The notes under the pieces were generated by a model. That model ran no database searches. It saw only the letters and a list, made by a program, of their open reading frames with translations, and was not told the DNA's origin. Of a DNA stretch of 64,000 bases, positions 33,545-46,600 are shown one piece after another (within the stretch, counting starts at the first letter, position 1; every line of letters starts with the position of its first letter). This DNA comes from Takakia lepidozioides. Its lineage: Eukaryota > Streptophyta > Takakiopsida > Takakiales > Takakiaceae. Position numbers and translations under genes: made by a program. The stretch spans positions 23,748,001 through 23,812,000 of the forward strand of contig CM060731.1 in assembly GCA_030704615.1 (NCBI GenBank), read 5' to 3'.

Positions 33545-33808
33545 TTAAACCTCATGTCTCAGTAGCTTCAAACTCCAAATTGTGGTGCTTCCTACCACAT
33601 CCCCCAACACAATATGTTTCTTAACATCATTGAGATATGGTAAATGAGCGTTAGTGATGTATGCCTCTTTGATGTATATAGCCGCATACTCAGCTGGCAC
33701 ATCAGGGTAGCCCTCACTTACCTTGCAGCCTTGCAGAGAACATATAATCCCTGATCCAACCTTTGTCCGTTTGGACATCACGTTAAGGAGCCGAACTTGG
33801 TCTCCCAC
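33545..33808 (-). pseudogene. CACTA second-protein C-terminal fragment (Ptta/En/Spm-like)
   Basis: The minus-strand frame reads GDQVRLLNVMSKRTKVGSG, then IICSLQGCKVSEGYPDVPAEY and LGDVVGSTTIWSL. It resembles the C-terminal block of plant Ptta/En/Spm transposase proteins (V-x-L, GxIxS, then a G-x-x-I/T-x-W ending). Only about 88 residues are present. It is likely the last exon of the minus-strand gene whose upstream exons lie near 41560-43574, now separated by the nested CACTA. Confidence 0.45.
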
Positions 33809-34034
33809 CTTAAACTGTCATCCCAGCACCCACCAGCAAAAACAATGAGTGAAAATACCATGCACGCTAGACTACGGAGGTCCAAGCATTATAGTACTTA
33901 AGTACCGGGAGTGGGGTTGCAACTACTAATAGGGATGGATGGAGGGAGGAGAGGGAGGAAGGGTAGGCAGGAAGGTCTACAGCCAAAAAGTTGCAGCAAA
34001 CAACTTACATACACACACACACATTTCAATTTCG

Positions 34035-34037
34035 TTC
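34035..34037. repeat. Target duplication TTC, nested CACTA, left
   Basis: TTC precedes the CACTA terminus at 34038 and recurs at 39002-39004. Three-base duplications are diagnostic for CACTA elements. Confidence 0.75.
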
Positions 34038-34859
34038 CACTACAACAGATTGCGGCTTTTATGACTCCCATGGGTGCGCAGTCATGACAGATTTGTGGCA
34101 GAAATGCCATTTGCAGTCGTAAAATGCTTTTGAAGTCATAATGCAGGTCTGGAGAAGGCGTATATGTGACTGCATGGCTTCGGACTCTGCGCAACACAGG
34201 TCAAACATGTTTGACCACGAATATTGGCATGGCAGATATGACTACAAATCACGGTCATGGCTACACTGGAATGACGTGTGCATATTGCAAGACAGACATA
34301 TGACTTCATGACTCTCACTCTAATGCATTATGCTAGATCATTACACATGGATGAATCACTACATGACTACACGTGTCGACACATGCTTTTCTGGTTATAT
34401 ATATAATATATGAGTATTTATATCTTAAAAAAACGGAGACTCTTACCACTAGAATGAATTAAAAAAACCCAAAAAAACAAAGATTTAAAAAAAATCACAT
34501 CGGCTGGTAAGTGCACAGTGTGTCGCCCTTGTGGTTTGGGGTTCAAACCCGCTGCCCTTATCCCGTGTGTTGGATTGTTCGAGACGGTATGTCTTGACGT
34601 TGATCGTCCTGTAGGTCTTATGGCCCATAAATGAAGGCGGGTGAATTTTTCCCCTCCTCAAGGGCTTGTGGTTTCCTTTAAGAAAATAAAAAAAATAAAA
34701 AAAGGGGCTTTTAGGGTTTACAAAAAGGTTAAAAAACTTAAAAAGTTGCCCATCACGGTAGCGTGAACAGACTTAGAGCGAGCGGGAGGGAGGGCAAACA
34801 TGCATGGGAGGCCCGCAGTTGGAGCAACCTTCGCATCTGAAGCAAGCAGCCCTAGAAAC

Positions 34860-35810
34860 GCTAGGATATGTGTGCGAGGAGGTTTCGGCTTGGAGCTCGC
34901 CGTTCTTGGGAGAGTCAGCTTCGTCTTAGCAGGCCGTGTTTCAATCTCTACCCGCTCGGCCCTGATTTTACAGCACGGAGCAGAGCTGGCATGAGTTTCT
35001 TAAAGATCCTTCACGATGGTGGGACAACCGCAATCGCAAGGTGTGGCTTTTTCTTAATGTACGATGTGAAGAAGTTTGTCCATCCTGCAAATGTGGGTTG
35101 TTGGCTCCTGTTAGTACCATGATTGGTATTCATCCTGATGTTTACAAGGTTCTTAGGAGAGTTAGCTTGGTCTTAGCATGTCGTGTTTCAATCTCTGCCC
35201 ACTCAGCTGCACCGTGGTGGTTCTCACTAACCAATCCGACATTACCTAACTACAGACACAAGCAGCACACATAAGAGGTCCTCTTGGGTTCATGGTCAGT
35301 CAAATCCTCCATGGGTCATGACACAAGGTCGAGGACAATGTGGTGAGGGCACCTTCTTCTTCGACCTATTTCAGCCTATTTTGCCCTCTCATCAGACTCG
35401 GCCCTGAATTTGAATCATGGAGCAGAGCTGGCATGAGTTTTTTTTAAGATCCTTCACGAGGGTGCGACCGCAATCGCAAGGTGTGGTTTTTTTTTAATGT
35501 ACGATGTGCAGAATTTTGTCCATCCTGCAAATGTGGGTTGTTGGCTCCATGATTTGATATTCTTCCTGATGTTTACAAGGTTCTTGGGAGAGTCAGCTTG
35601 GTCTTAGCAAACCGTGTTTCAAAGTCTGCCTGCTCAGCTGCACCGTGGTGCAGGTTCTCACTGACCAATCCGACATTACCTGACTACAGACACAAGCATC
35701 ACACACAAGGTCAAATCCTCCATGGGTCATGACACAAGGTCAAGGACAGTGTGGTGAGGGCACCTTCTTCTTCGACCTATTTCAACATGTTTTGCCCTCT
35801 CATCAGACGC
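34860..35810. repeat. Diverged tandem duplication inside nested CACTA
   Basis: A block around 34910-35280 recurs at about 35400-35740. Shared landmarks are GTGTGGYTTTTTYTTAATG, CATCCTGCAAATGTGGGTTG and ACCAATCCGACATTACCT, plus the phrase CTCCATGGGTCATGACACAA near 35309 and 35720. Copies differ by many substitutions. Confidence 0.7.
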
Positions 35811-35874
35811 CCTGAGATGCATATTGAATTTTGTAAGTTAGCTCATTGCTCGTTGATAAGTAGGGTTGGGGGTG

Positions 35875-37830
35875 TTTGCTGGAACAATTCTAGGCTGTCA
35901 TTGTCAGCTGCTAGCAGGAAGGCAAGGATGTATGCATAGATAGCTGAAGGATTTTGTGCAGAGGCATAGATAGCTGAAGGAGCAGGGATAGAGTGTGGGC
36001 CCAAATTCGTCCAAGAGGGCCGGATTTCAAGCTCCATTATTTCAGTGTCATCCATTCAGCCAGGGATTTCCTGGTGACATTGCCAAGGCTTTACTCGCAA
36101 CACGATGCTTGTAAAGCTTCCTTAGCTTGAATGCTGATTATGCTTGAATTATTAGGTTTGTAAAGCCAGTTTTGAAATTTTCATGGTAATCAGCTCTCTT
36201 GAAAATCTGTAGGTTGCAAGCCATTTACAGCGGGCCGTGGGTGGACTGGAAGACAGCCATTGAAAGTCCTGGTGCAAGTTAATACCAGTGGAGAGCAGAA
36301 TAAGCTTCATATGCCCTTTTGGTGCTAGTTATCTTCATGTATGGTACTGTTGAACACCAACAATCTTTTGGTGAGATTCTGTCTTGGTGCACATGTCTGA
36401 TAAAGAAAGACGGTAATGTTTGTTCTGAAACCTGAAGGCGTGAAATGATTCAACACAACAAGAGCATTACGCGTGTCACAATACAAGCTGTAAGAAAGCA
36501 AGAGATACATAGTTATACAGTCAAACAGACAACTATCAGTTTCTGTGGAATCTCTTGCCAATGGCAAGATGGGTTGGGAATAGCCAAGTCAGAGGTGAAT
36601 GCCTGTCAAATTACCACATGTCCTTTTGAACACTGCCCCTGCCCTGGTGGACATGTACGCCAATTGTGGGTGCATTGAGGATGCAAAGGGAGTGTTCAAC
36701 ACTGTGGCTGAACGAGATGTGGTGTCGTGGAGTGCGATGCTTGCTGGGTATGCACAGCTGGGGTGCGGGATGGAGGCTCCAACCTTTGAGAAAATGATGG
36801 GGGAAGGGGTGAAGGCCGCCGACATAACGTTTGTGTGCGTTTGCAGTGCGTCTGCAGCCCTGGAAAAGGGCAAAGAGATCCCTGGTGACATCATCAAATC
36901 TGCAATTGTACCAGATGTCATCCTGAACATGGCTCTGGTGGCCATGTATGCTAAATGTGGGAGCATTGAGGATGCCAAGGGAGTGTTCAACACTATGGCT
37001 GAACTAGATGTGGTGTCGTGGAATGCGATGCTTGAAAGGTGTGCAGAGCAGGAGCGCGGGATGGGGCTTTGGACACCTGAAAGCAAATGATGGAGAAAAG
37101 GATGAAGGTACCTTCTTCAACATATTTCACCCTGTTTTCCCTGCTAGTGTTTGCTTTGACAATTCTAGGCTGTCATTGTCAGCTGCTAGCAGCAAGGCAA
37201 GGATGTATGCATGATTTGTGCAGAGGCATGGATAGCTGAAGGAGCAGGGATTTCGTGTGGGTCCAGATTCATCCAAGAAGGCCAGATTTCAAGCACAAGA
37301 TTACCTATGATTCCCTGTGGATCAATAGCTACAAGAAACCTGCATGGGTAGATGGTCAACTGGGAACAGCGGCACAAGTGATAAAATCAGGCACTGCTAA
37401 TGAAGGCATCTTCTTCAACACATTTCACCCTGTTTTTCCCTCTTATCAGAATCGGCCCTAAATTTACATGTTCAATTCTGCAAGTTAGCTGGTTGAGTGA
37501 ATCTAGTTTGGAGTGACTTTGACATGATACTGCCAATGTGACAACAGGAAAGTGTCAAAAAATAGGTAACAGAGATGAGGAGAAGCTGTGGAATGAAACT
37601 TATCTGAGCCCAGTCGCTGATGGGTCAACCGGGGCAGAAAGGTGAATGCCTGCTACATGTCAGAGAGTAGCAGACACAATTCAGCATAGGAACTAGTGTG
37701 CTACGCTGAGTTGGGTGTTTCCTAGAACAAATGTAGGCTGTCATTGTCAGCTGCTAGCAGCAAGGCAAGGATGAATGCTTGATTTGTGCAGAGGCATGGA
37801 TAGCTGAAGGAATAGAGATAGAGTGTGGGT
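35875..37830. repeat. Three dispersed copies of a ~150-bp block
   Basis: AGGCTGTCATTGTCAGCTGC begins copies near 35891, 37168 and 37735. Each continues through TAGCAGSAAGGCAAGGATG and GTGCAGAGGCATRGATAGC. One PPR fragment lies between copies one and two. This points to serial internal duplication, possibly with the PPR capture. Confidence 0.75.
36640..37090 (+). pseudogene. PPR gene fragment captured in CACTA
   Basis: One open frame (from 36599) reads ALVDMYANCGCIEDAKGVFN, ERDVVSWSAMLAGYAQLGCG, EKGKEIPGDIIKSAIVPDV, AMYAKCGSIEDAKGVFN and DVVSWNAML, then stops at 37090. That is two consecutive PPR units (L/S/P motifs) with no N-terminus and no E or DYW tail. It resembles the 4433-5730 pseudogene in style but is a separate fragment. 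It cannot encode a functional editing factor. Confidence 0.85.
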
Positions 37831-39001
37831 GACGCAGGGTGCTGGGCAATGGGCAAGATGTCTTTGTATAAACGTGAGTGACCTTCCTATCATCCTGGGT
37901 TTCATTTTTAGTGCATGTTTCTTTGTGAAGTATCTGACGACTTCGCCAATACACACCAACCTTTTTGCTTTGGTTTGTTTAGGACATGGGATAGAAGTTA
38001 CCATAAACAACACTGGCATTGGTTTTTCATATATGGTATTAGATAATTCTCTTAATTGTTTCCGCCTTGGCAGGTTGCTCAGTGACCTTCCCTGGACGCT
38101 TTGGAGTATAGCGAGTGAGTGTCTCACAATGCAATATTGGTTGGTGCATCTTATGCAAGAACTTGGAAAACAAACAAATGTCCTTGCTGTAGTAATTCTT
38201 AAAGCCATGCAAGCCGTTTTTGATGGGTTGCAGATTGATGGAATACATGAGTAGTTAGAAGATTATGGGTGAACACTTTTCAAAGTGTTATAGTTAGACA
38301 AAATAATTCACATGAGAACATGCGACTATTTAATGTATTTTTAGATCGCAACAAAAATGATAATGATAAATAGATTGGTAAATAGAGATGGTGTGCAATC
38401 TCTTGGTTTTGCTCAGCTTGTTGCAGTTATGTCTTGCTGCCTTGTTCTCTTTGTATTATATATTATATTTCATTGTTGTAATAGACATGTACATGACTGG
38501 TATCATAGTCATAATAATGACTACATCTATTTTCACTCTCCAATAGTGCTACACCACGTGGCAGAAATACAAATATGTAAAAAAATAGCAATACACCCCA
38601 AAAAAACACCCATCATGACACATGTCAATCTGCTGATGGACCACGTGTAAAAACTGCAACGCGCCACGTGTTGCAACCGGATTAGCACACCCGTAGTCAT
38701 AGTTCGCAGTCATGGAGAGCTAAACTCTACCACGTGTCATTTCCTGCATCGAGCACGTGCCACTCTTGCACAGCCGCTGACATGGACTACACTGTCCGTT
38801 CAGTCATTCAGTAAATCCAGCGTGTATGACTACCCCCACAGCTGCTCTGGCGCCACGTGACAGCCAGCCTGGAGAGTCATATCTGCCATGTCACAACTGA
38901 CTAGGTCTTTACGTCTGCAGAGTCAGGAAGTCGTAAATGGCTTCCATGACTGCATTTGCAATCATAACACAGAGACGTAAAAGCCGCAATTTGTTGTAGT
39001 G

Positions 39002-39004
39002 TTC
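39002..39004. repeat. Target duplication TTC, nested CACTA, right
   Basis: TTC directly follows the terminus ending TTGTTGTAGTG at 39001. Confidence 0.75.
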
Positions 39005-39421
39005 TCTCTACCTACCTACCCAAAAGGCTATGCCAAACACAAGGTCTTATGAGTACTTTCTGTACCTACCCTTGGCAATAAACTGAAGTAAATCCCTCAC
39101 AATGGTCTCCCACTAAATGCGGAGTCTATGACCTACAAGGATACAACAAACGTGAAGGATGGTAGTCTACACTCCAATGGCCAAATAAACAAAATTGGAA
39201 AAGATATCCAAGGAATGTAGTGTGGGGGTGATGAGTACAAGGTCATGGAATTACACCAAGCTGACTTTCAGGCGGCTGCGAGAACTGCTTGAGAGGGCTA
39301 CTTTCCAGCTCCTCTGCTAACTTGTTGACAACATGGAGCCGCTTCATCGTAGGTCCCTATATCACAAACCATTACAATTTCTTCAGTGGCATTACAACTT
39401 GAAATACACTAGTTACATAGC

Positions 39422-40755
39422 TTACTCAAGAGAAACCCACTGCTCATGCAATTCACAAGCAACCCAAGAATTCCAAATGTGGACCAGACTTACATTATAT
39501 TGTTGTACCTTCTGACGATTACACTGAGCAGAATTGTAGGGCTGTTGTCCAAAGAGAGGCTCAGACTTCAGAAACTGTGGAATACTAGGAGTCTTGCTTG
39601 CCCTCTCCAAGAACGGCCACAACACATCGAGTAGATAGCCATCTTTTGGCCCTGATGATCGCATTTTCCATGGCTCCGGATATATCCCACTAAATGGACG
39701 ATTGTTTGATGCCTTTCTTGGTGTGTCATCAACAAGAATAGTGTCTTCAGGACCCCATTCTGGCCACTCTACCCACACTCTTGATAGGTTCTTCAAATAT
39801 ATGGGCTTTGCATCAGCCCCCCTAGCCAATGGGTCATTAAGCTCTTCACAATAAAGGGCATCCCACGGGAAAATAAGATTAGTGTGCCCTTTCAAAATAA
39901 AGTCCACCATCGGAATGAAGTTGCAAGCTTTGTAGCAAGACCACACTGCCACCTCAAAGTGTGCAAAACACTTTGCAAAAAAGAAATACACCTGGGTCTC
40001 AAAACTACCATTTTTTTCCCACACAACTTCCCCACAAATCCTTTGGGAACAGTTGTTGGACCACTAGTAACATGAATGGATTCATAGAGCAATCCATTCA
40101 CATCCAAAACTAGCAAGTGTTTGCGAGGTGGGGGAGACTGTAAACGCTCATCTGGCTTCAACATATCTGCCCCAGTGGGATGCACAACCAATTGAAATGC
40201 CGTAGCATCTGTCCCATCCTCCCCATGTGAATTCCCCAAGGAATCATGCATACCTAAATCCGGTGTACCAAGCTTCTCAGACATATCACGGGCATCATGA
40301 TCAATAGCTTCCTTTGTACCAGAGGCAAGCTGACTTGAAATTGTTGTCTCAGTGCCTACCTTCCCTATGGCGAACTGCTTGGACAAATGCAAACCATCAT
40401 CGGTGATAGGGTTAGGGGAGAGTTGAGATTGATCGCCAGTTACGGTCTCAAACTGCTCCTCCAATCTTTTTGATACAGTGACACCAAAACCATTCATGCT
40501 AGATGTCACTGGACCTGCCAGGGGGACATTAACCCCCAATTTGAGCATCATTGCCTTCTGAGAGTCCATCATGTTCTGCATCCATGATTTCATCTCTAGC
40601 ATATCAGACCCTTGAGCCTCGACTTGTTTTTCCATTGCATCCACCTTTCCGACTATAGCAGAATACGCTACACTCGCTTCTATAGACCAAAATGCATAAG
40701 ACAACATGTTCCAACAAGTTTTTTTCCACCTGCCAATATTTGAGCACAACATCAA
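39422..40755 (-). pseudogene. FCP1-like (NIF/HAD) phosphatase domain gene, frameshifted
   Basis: Minus strand. An N-terminal part with coiled-coil character (VDAMEKQVEAQGSDMLEMKSW) leads into KHLLVLDVNGLLYE, the position of the HAD catalytic DxDxT/V loop, here DVNG. Then RPRCISFL is broken by a frameshift near 39975. The other frame continues HFEVAVWSCYKACNFIPMVD, KPIYLKNLSRVW and WGPEDTILVDDTPRKASNN, the FCP1 motif III region. FCP1-type enzymes dephosphorylate protein serines, for example the RNA polymerase II tail. The first catalytic Asp pattern is altered and the frame is broken, so activity is doubtful. It may be a gene captured by the surrounding CACTA complex. Confidence 0.6.
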
Positions 40756-41559
40756 GCACCTTACCTATCAATCCATATTGGGTGATCACACCAACCAAAC
40801 ACATATTCATCAAACGCTGGCAACCATGACTACAACATGTTCACCTGTACAAAAATACTGGTCCTACTTTTGTTCTACCAAAGCAGTAAATTCAGGCACA
40901 GGTCCTTCTACCACACATGCAGTCCTAGGGATACAATGATCACACCCAGCAACTTCTGAAGTAAAATGTGTTTAACCCTCTACTAAACCCCTTGATGGAC
41001 TTAGACCTGGCCAGACAGGGCCGTCCTAGGGATACAATGTTGGCTTATAGTGAAAATCAACAAACCCAAACCCAACAGATCTCAGTCCAATCCAGGAAGT
41101 GGTTAGAGGTACCAAACTCAGTTTTGTCAATCAACACACTGTCACTCTTATGAGTACATTCTTTCAACACTTAGATCATTCCCTGAGAACTTGAGCAACC
41201 AGACGTGCTATAATACACAGGGCACACATAATCTGAAAGCACATGGTTGTTGAGTCTCACTTACCTGCCTATCGCTCCCAGCTGACATCCTTGAGACAGA
41301 GTATTCTTGTATGTCAGCCAACGTAGGGGGGCACCCGGTTTCTCTTTCCTACATATTTACCCAACATAACAAACAATATGAAGCCAATGTGCAATTTGTA
41401 CTCAATGGCTCACCCATACAAAACCATAACAAAACCACTGAAGATAATGCAACGTCAGGATTGAACAATCATGTTAGCACAGAAATAATTTTATACTAAA
41501 GCACAGCTCCAAAATTGTTTGAAGTACTAAACTATAAGCCAACCAGCATTAAAGACTGG
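40756..41559. other. Non-coding interval
   Basis: No recognisable coding sequence. It lies between two minus-strand coding blocks and may be intronic. Confidence 0.3.
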
Positions 41560-43574
41560 CATTCATAGAATGTATTGAGAGGAGTACAGTGAGAAAGCTC
41601 ATGAGGGTTCTTACTAAACGTGCCTCTATGTTGTCCTTCCCTCCCCGGCCTGTTTCGGTGTGATTTTGAATGCAGACATTTGTTGTCTTCAAGTGGGTCT
41701 GCACTTTGGAGTACTGTTCTGTACTCCAGTATTCCAATGCCATCAGACACGTCCATGGGTTTCCCCCTACCTTTCTGCCATTCCTTGTGCAAGTCATGCC
41801 GTCGGGACTTCATAATTGTGCCTATTGTGTTTCGCAACGCAGTATCATCCAAGCCACGTGGGACATATTCAAATAGCTTGGCCAGGATTTTTTTGAGCTC
41901 TTCAATGATCTCATCAGGCTGATAGTTGATGGCTATAGAAGGATCACAGATACGATGAACGTGACCTTTGAGGGCCGCATGCCAAACATTCCTCATTTGA
42001 CCAACTCGTTTTTCTGCCTTGTTAGTTGCAGGAAGACCTTCTGCCTCTCTTTCTTCCTTCACTTTATATTCCGCGGCCTTCACAGCATAATTTGCTCGTC
42101 TCAAGGCATTGGTTATGTCAGCCTTTGATTTAACCACATCCACTACAGGTTGAACTGTTGGCACCTGTGCGGGAACGTTGAAGGGTTGATTCGGCCAGCT
42201 ACCCATCAGTGGCCATGGTGGTTGGGAACCACTCGAGGATCCATAGTGGTCATATGGGACCTGTGCATATGGCGGAGGATATTCAGGTGGCCTGCCACCT
42301 CCATAAGTAGGAGGAGGTGGGCGATATGGAGGAGGAGCATAAGGGCCATAATGGCCAGCTGCATAATTGTGTTGGGGGGCCCTTGCGTACTGACCCTCCA
42401 CATTGCCAGTGGGTGGATGTTGGTTGGGAGCCGGGTACTGAGGCATGGAACGATATTGAGAGCCTGGTACTGGTGGCTGAGTATGGAAAACCTGGGGGGA
42501 CTGAGGGCCGACTCCTGTGGCATTTTTCTACTTTTGTTTTTGCTTGCCCTGGGTTTCCATACATGAAACCAATGCCAAGTAAATCCAACTACAAGGACCT
42601 CACCATATCATGACATAAAGGTATCATAAAGTATAAACACTATGCATGATTTGTACAGGTCTGATTACCCAAAAATTAGACAGATCTTGGCTAGAAAATC
42701 GGCCAAATTGGATTGGCTTCAATGATGTGTGCCCAAGACTTTTCCGACCCCTTTTATGTATGGGTTTTGCCTGAAATCCATACCAAACATGCAGTAGGGA
42801 GGGGCATACCTAAAAACTGTGAGAAAAGATGGAATGTGCTCAACATACGAGACCTACTGCTTACAAAGTTGTAAATAGTGCTATGGAATATGGGGCCACA
42901 TGCACATGGGCAAGCTCTTCCACTCAGAAAATGGACAGACGAAAATGCACAAGCTGAATCTAGACAAAGAATGTACTTATGACAACACACCTTGGCTGTC
43001 ATGCCTTGCTCCGGAGGGACCGCCTGGATAGACAAACGCCACCTTACCCTCACGCCGTCAAAAATTACTTTGGGCTTGGCAGTTGTACGAGTCATGGTGA
43101 CGAGTCGGGCACTTTGAATTGCCGGACATTTGATAGGAGCTCCACGAGACCGTGCTTTCCGACGCGGTTTCACACCTATAATCCTGCAAAAATACTTACA
43201 TTGTGGCCCACAGGTTACTTGACTATCCTTACCGTTGTCCCAATGGCTGCCCGTCAAATGCGGTTCACTCCCGCCTACTGCTATGAATGCACTCCTATAC
43301 CCTAAACTAAACTCAACTTGCACTTTTCAAGCCTTTTCTACATTCACACCAACAGCGCGGCCTCTCGATCGCACCTCATCTACCATGCAAATGGAAAGAG
43401 ATCACGCTGTTAGCCATGCATGCATTGTCAAAGGATTGGGTCACTGAACTGTTCGATCCTTACCTTTTGAAGACCTGCTTCAACTTCGCCGTGGCATCCT
43501 TCACGATGGCAATGTTAGCCTCACGTAGCTTCTTGTACTCAGTGAGAGGAGCAATGACAACCTTGGACTTCACC
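41560..43574 (-). CDS. Proline/tyrosine-rich CACTA-associated protein (putative)
   Basis: Three minus-strand coding blocks likely belong to one spliced gene. 43574-43463 reads MVKSKVVIAPLTEYKKLREAN and ends at a GT. 43190-42985 is KPRRKARSRGAPIKCPAIQS and IFDGVRVRWRLSIQAV. The third, 42510-41535, has a Pro/Tyr-rich region (PPPYRPPPPTYGGG) followed by a helical block (IIEELKKILAKLFEYVP, RNTIGTIMKSRRHDLHKEWQKG). The last block resembles the RxxLHKEW region of plant CACTA second proteins (TNPA/Ptta type). It sits head-to-head with tnp2, as in some CACTA elements. Exon limits and function are tentative. Confidence 0.4.
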
Positions 43575-43687
43575 ATGAATGATCATGCAGCTCACTAGCA
43601 CACACCGTAAGAGGTAGATATATTGTAGAGAGAGCACTGAGGACACAAAGTTGCAGAGGCTCTACAGGGCATTGCATACTACGAGCT

Positions 43688-46600
43688 ATGAACGTTCAAC
43701 ATCTGTTCGGCCGTCATGGTGCATATGAGCCGCACATGCGATTACGAGATGACAGACTATGGCGACTCGAGGAGGCGTACGCCATATCAAATGGGAACAA
43801 GAAAATGCTTTGCAATTGCACTGAATGTCATGGATCCAAATGGCACTTGTTGGAGACAGTGAAGAAGCACTACCTCAAACATAAGAGGGATCCAACTTTT
43901 GTACTATTCCGGTACATCCACAGAAAGTACACTATCCTTCAGGACATAACAATCTCCAAGTTTGAATTTTGAAACCATTTTGGTGAGGTAGTAGTAGCCA
44001 TGACTTCACCACTCCACATGTCGAAAGTTGATTGGCGAGTTGTAGTCATGTAGTTGTGTCTATGACTGCCCTTTATACACATGTCGATATGTCGTTGGCT
44101 AGTTGTAGTCGTGTAGTCATAAACACATATAGGAACACGACTACGTCACTAGAACTATCTGCCATGTGTCACAATGTCGTTGCTCAAATCGTGTGATGTA
44201 GTGATAGCCGTGACTACATTTGTCCACATGTCATAATCTACATATACTGTGAATGAACCATGGGAAACACGGGATGTAGGGACATGCTGATTTTGATGAC
44301 GAGGAGGATCGGGCTGAGTTTGGGCAGGTGCCTAATCAAAGGGAGAACAATACGGATCATGAAGGTGGTGTGGAGGCGGAAATTCAACGAGCATTGCAGG
44401 AAGCTTTTGAGTTTGCGGATGCAAACAAGGAGGATCTGATTAATGGTGGAACTCGGGCCAAAGACAGCCCCAACGAGGAAGGATCCATGGACAATGCAGA
44501 GAATGCAGAGAATGGCCCAAACCTGAGTCACGGAGTTGACCCCAACTACGATACGTTATTTCAACAATCTCCTGGTGTAAACTCTACGAAGGGAGCTCGA
44601 TCAGCCGATTTGAAGCTACTTTGCACTTGCTCAACTTGTGCACCACCCACAAGTGCACCAATGGCTTTGTGGATGAGCTTCTTGGATTGTTGCGCAAAAG
44701 TTTTTTGCCGAAACAAAATTTTCTACCAAAAATTAATTATGAAGCTAGAACTATGATTGCGAAGATGGGATTGCAGTACACCCAAATCCATGCCTGCGAG
44801 AAAGGCTGTGTACTCTTCCGTGGGGAGAATGAAAAAGCATAATTTTGCCCGCAAGTGCAAGACGTCGCGTTACATTCCTGGTCGTGGGACTGTACCCAGA
44901 AAAATACTACGACATTTCCCTGTCATCCCAAGGTTGAAACGCATGTATCGATGCAAATCAATCGCACACCTTATGACATGGCACTTCAGACATAAGAGTC
45001 AGGATGGATTGGTTCGACATCCAGCTGATAGCAAAGCTTGGGCCCATGTTGACTCCACATTTGTGGATTTTGCTTCAGAACCACGAAATGTACGATTTGG
45101 ATTAGCCTTAGATGGAGTAAATCCATACAGTGCTCAATCCACGAGTTGGAGCACATGGCCCATCCTGTTGGTCAACTATAATTTGCCTCCATGGTTGATG
45201 ACAAAGAAGTTTTTCGTCATGTTAGCACTCCTTATCCCTGGAAAGGAGTCTGTTACATCTGCGAACATTGATGTGTATTTTATGCCCCTAGTAGAGGAGC
45301 TACAGGAATTGTGGAGAGGCATCATAGCTTATGATGTTTCCCAAGCTCTCCAACAACGCCAATTATTGCTACGGGCATTGCTGCTATGGTCAATCCATGA
45401 TTACCCTGCATATGGCTTGCTCGCGGGTCAGGTTACTAAAGGTTATACCCCACAACCATCCGTATAGAAGATCAAGATTGTACAATGGTGTTGTTGAGCA
45501 TAGAGTGGCTCCACAAACGTAGACGGGAACACAAATAAAGAAATGTGCAATTGACCTGATTGCATGGATAGCAGCAGGGGGGAAACCAGATATGCCATCA
45601 GACCCTTCCAAATCTCACGGAGTGAAGCGATTATCAATCTTATATGCCTTGCCTTACTGGGAGGGCCTCCTCATACGACATACGTTTGATGCTATGCGTT
45701 GCGAGAATAACTTTGCAGAGAATATCATTAAGACAATTTTTGGGGAGAAAGATACATTGAAGGTTCGGCGTGATCTTGAATTATTTGGGCTGCGTCCATC
45801 ATTGTGGTTGCAACGACATCCAGACAGGGCAGATACGTTAATCATGCCTCCTGCTCCTTATGTTCTGACTAAAACTGAGTTGAAAGTTTTCTTGGACACT
45901 GTGCGAAACCTTAAAGTACCCATAGGATACGCATCAGCTTTCAAAAAACACGTGGTAAAGAAAAAACTATCTGGCATGAAATCACATGATTACCTTGTGT
46001 TCATGCACCAAAATTAACCGCTGGCTATTCGTGGGCTCATGGCAACAGGTGTGTGCACTACAATTTTGCGAGTATGTCGTGTATTTAGGAGGTTACTTGT
46101 GCAAAAGTAGTGAATCCTGCAGAGTATGAGGAGTTGAAACATGAAGCAGTTGATACTCTCTGTCTAATGGAGAAAGAGTTCCCACCATCATTCTTTGATG
46201 TGATGACACATCTGCTTGTCCACCTAGTGGACGAGCTCGATTTATGTGGTCCTGTGGCATCATGTTGGATGTACCCATGCAGCGGGCAATGAAAGAAATG
46301 AAGGGGTACGTCCAGAACATGGCAAAACCCGAGGGCAGCATGGCTCAAGGATACATTTTTTATGAAGCTCTAGGATTTTGCACGGAGTATATGGCAAGAT
46401 ATGATGGAATCGCACGAAGGGTGTGGGATGCAGATGAGGAAGAATCTGTGGCCGACGTAGTTTTGGAAGGAGCCGGCAAACCTCGGAAATTGGGTGACTT
46501 GCATGCTATTGTACACGATTACATCATTCAAAATCATCCAAGCGTATCCGATATGTTGAAGTGAGTCCACACCCTTTCAGATCTGAATATTTTGTTGATT

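Larger units (their letters stand above)
34038..39001. mobile_element. Nested non-autonomous CACTA element carrying PPR fragments
   Basis: 4964 bp bounded by inverted termini: CACTACAACAGATTGCGGC on the left, and on the right, reversed, CACTACAACAAATTGCGGC, followed on both sides by TTTTAYG. TTC flanks both ends. No transposase is encoded. Inside are GACTAC subterminal motifs, duplicated blocks of 100-200 bp, and PPR coding sequence at 36640-37090. This is a gene-fragment-carrying (Pack-CACTA type) element that would rely on tnp2 supplied in trans. Confidence 0.85.
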
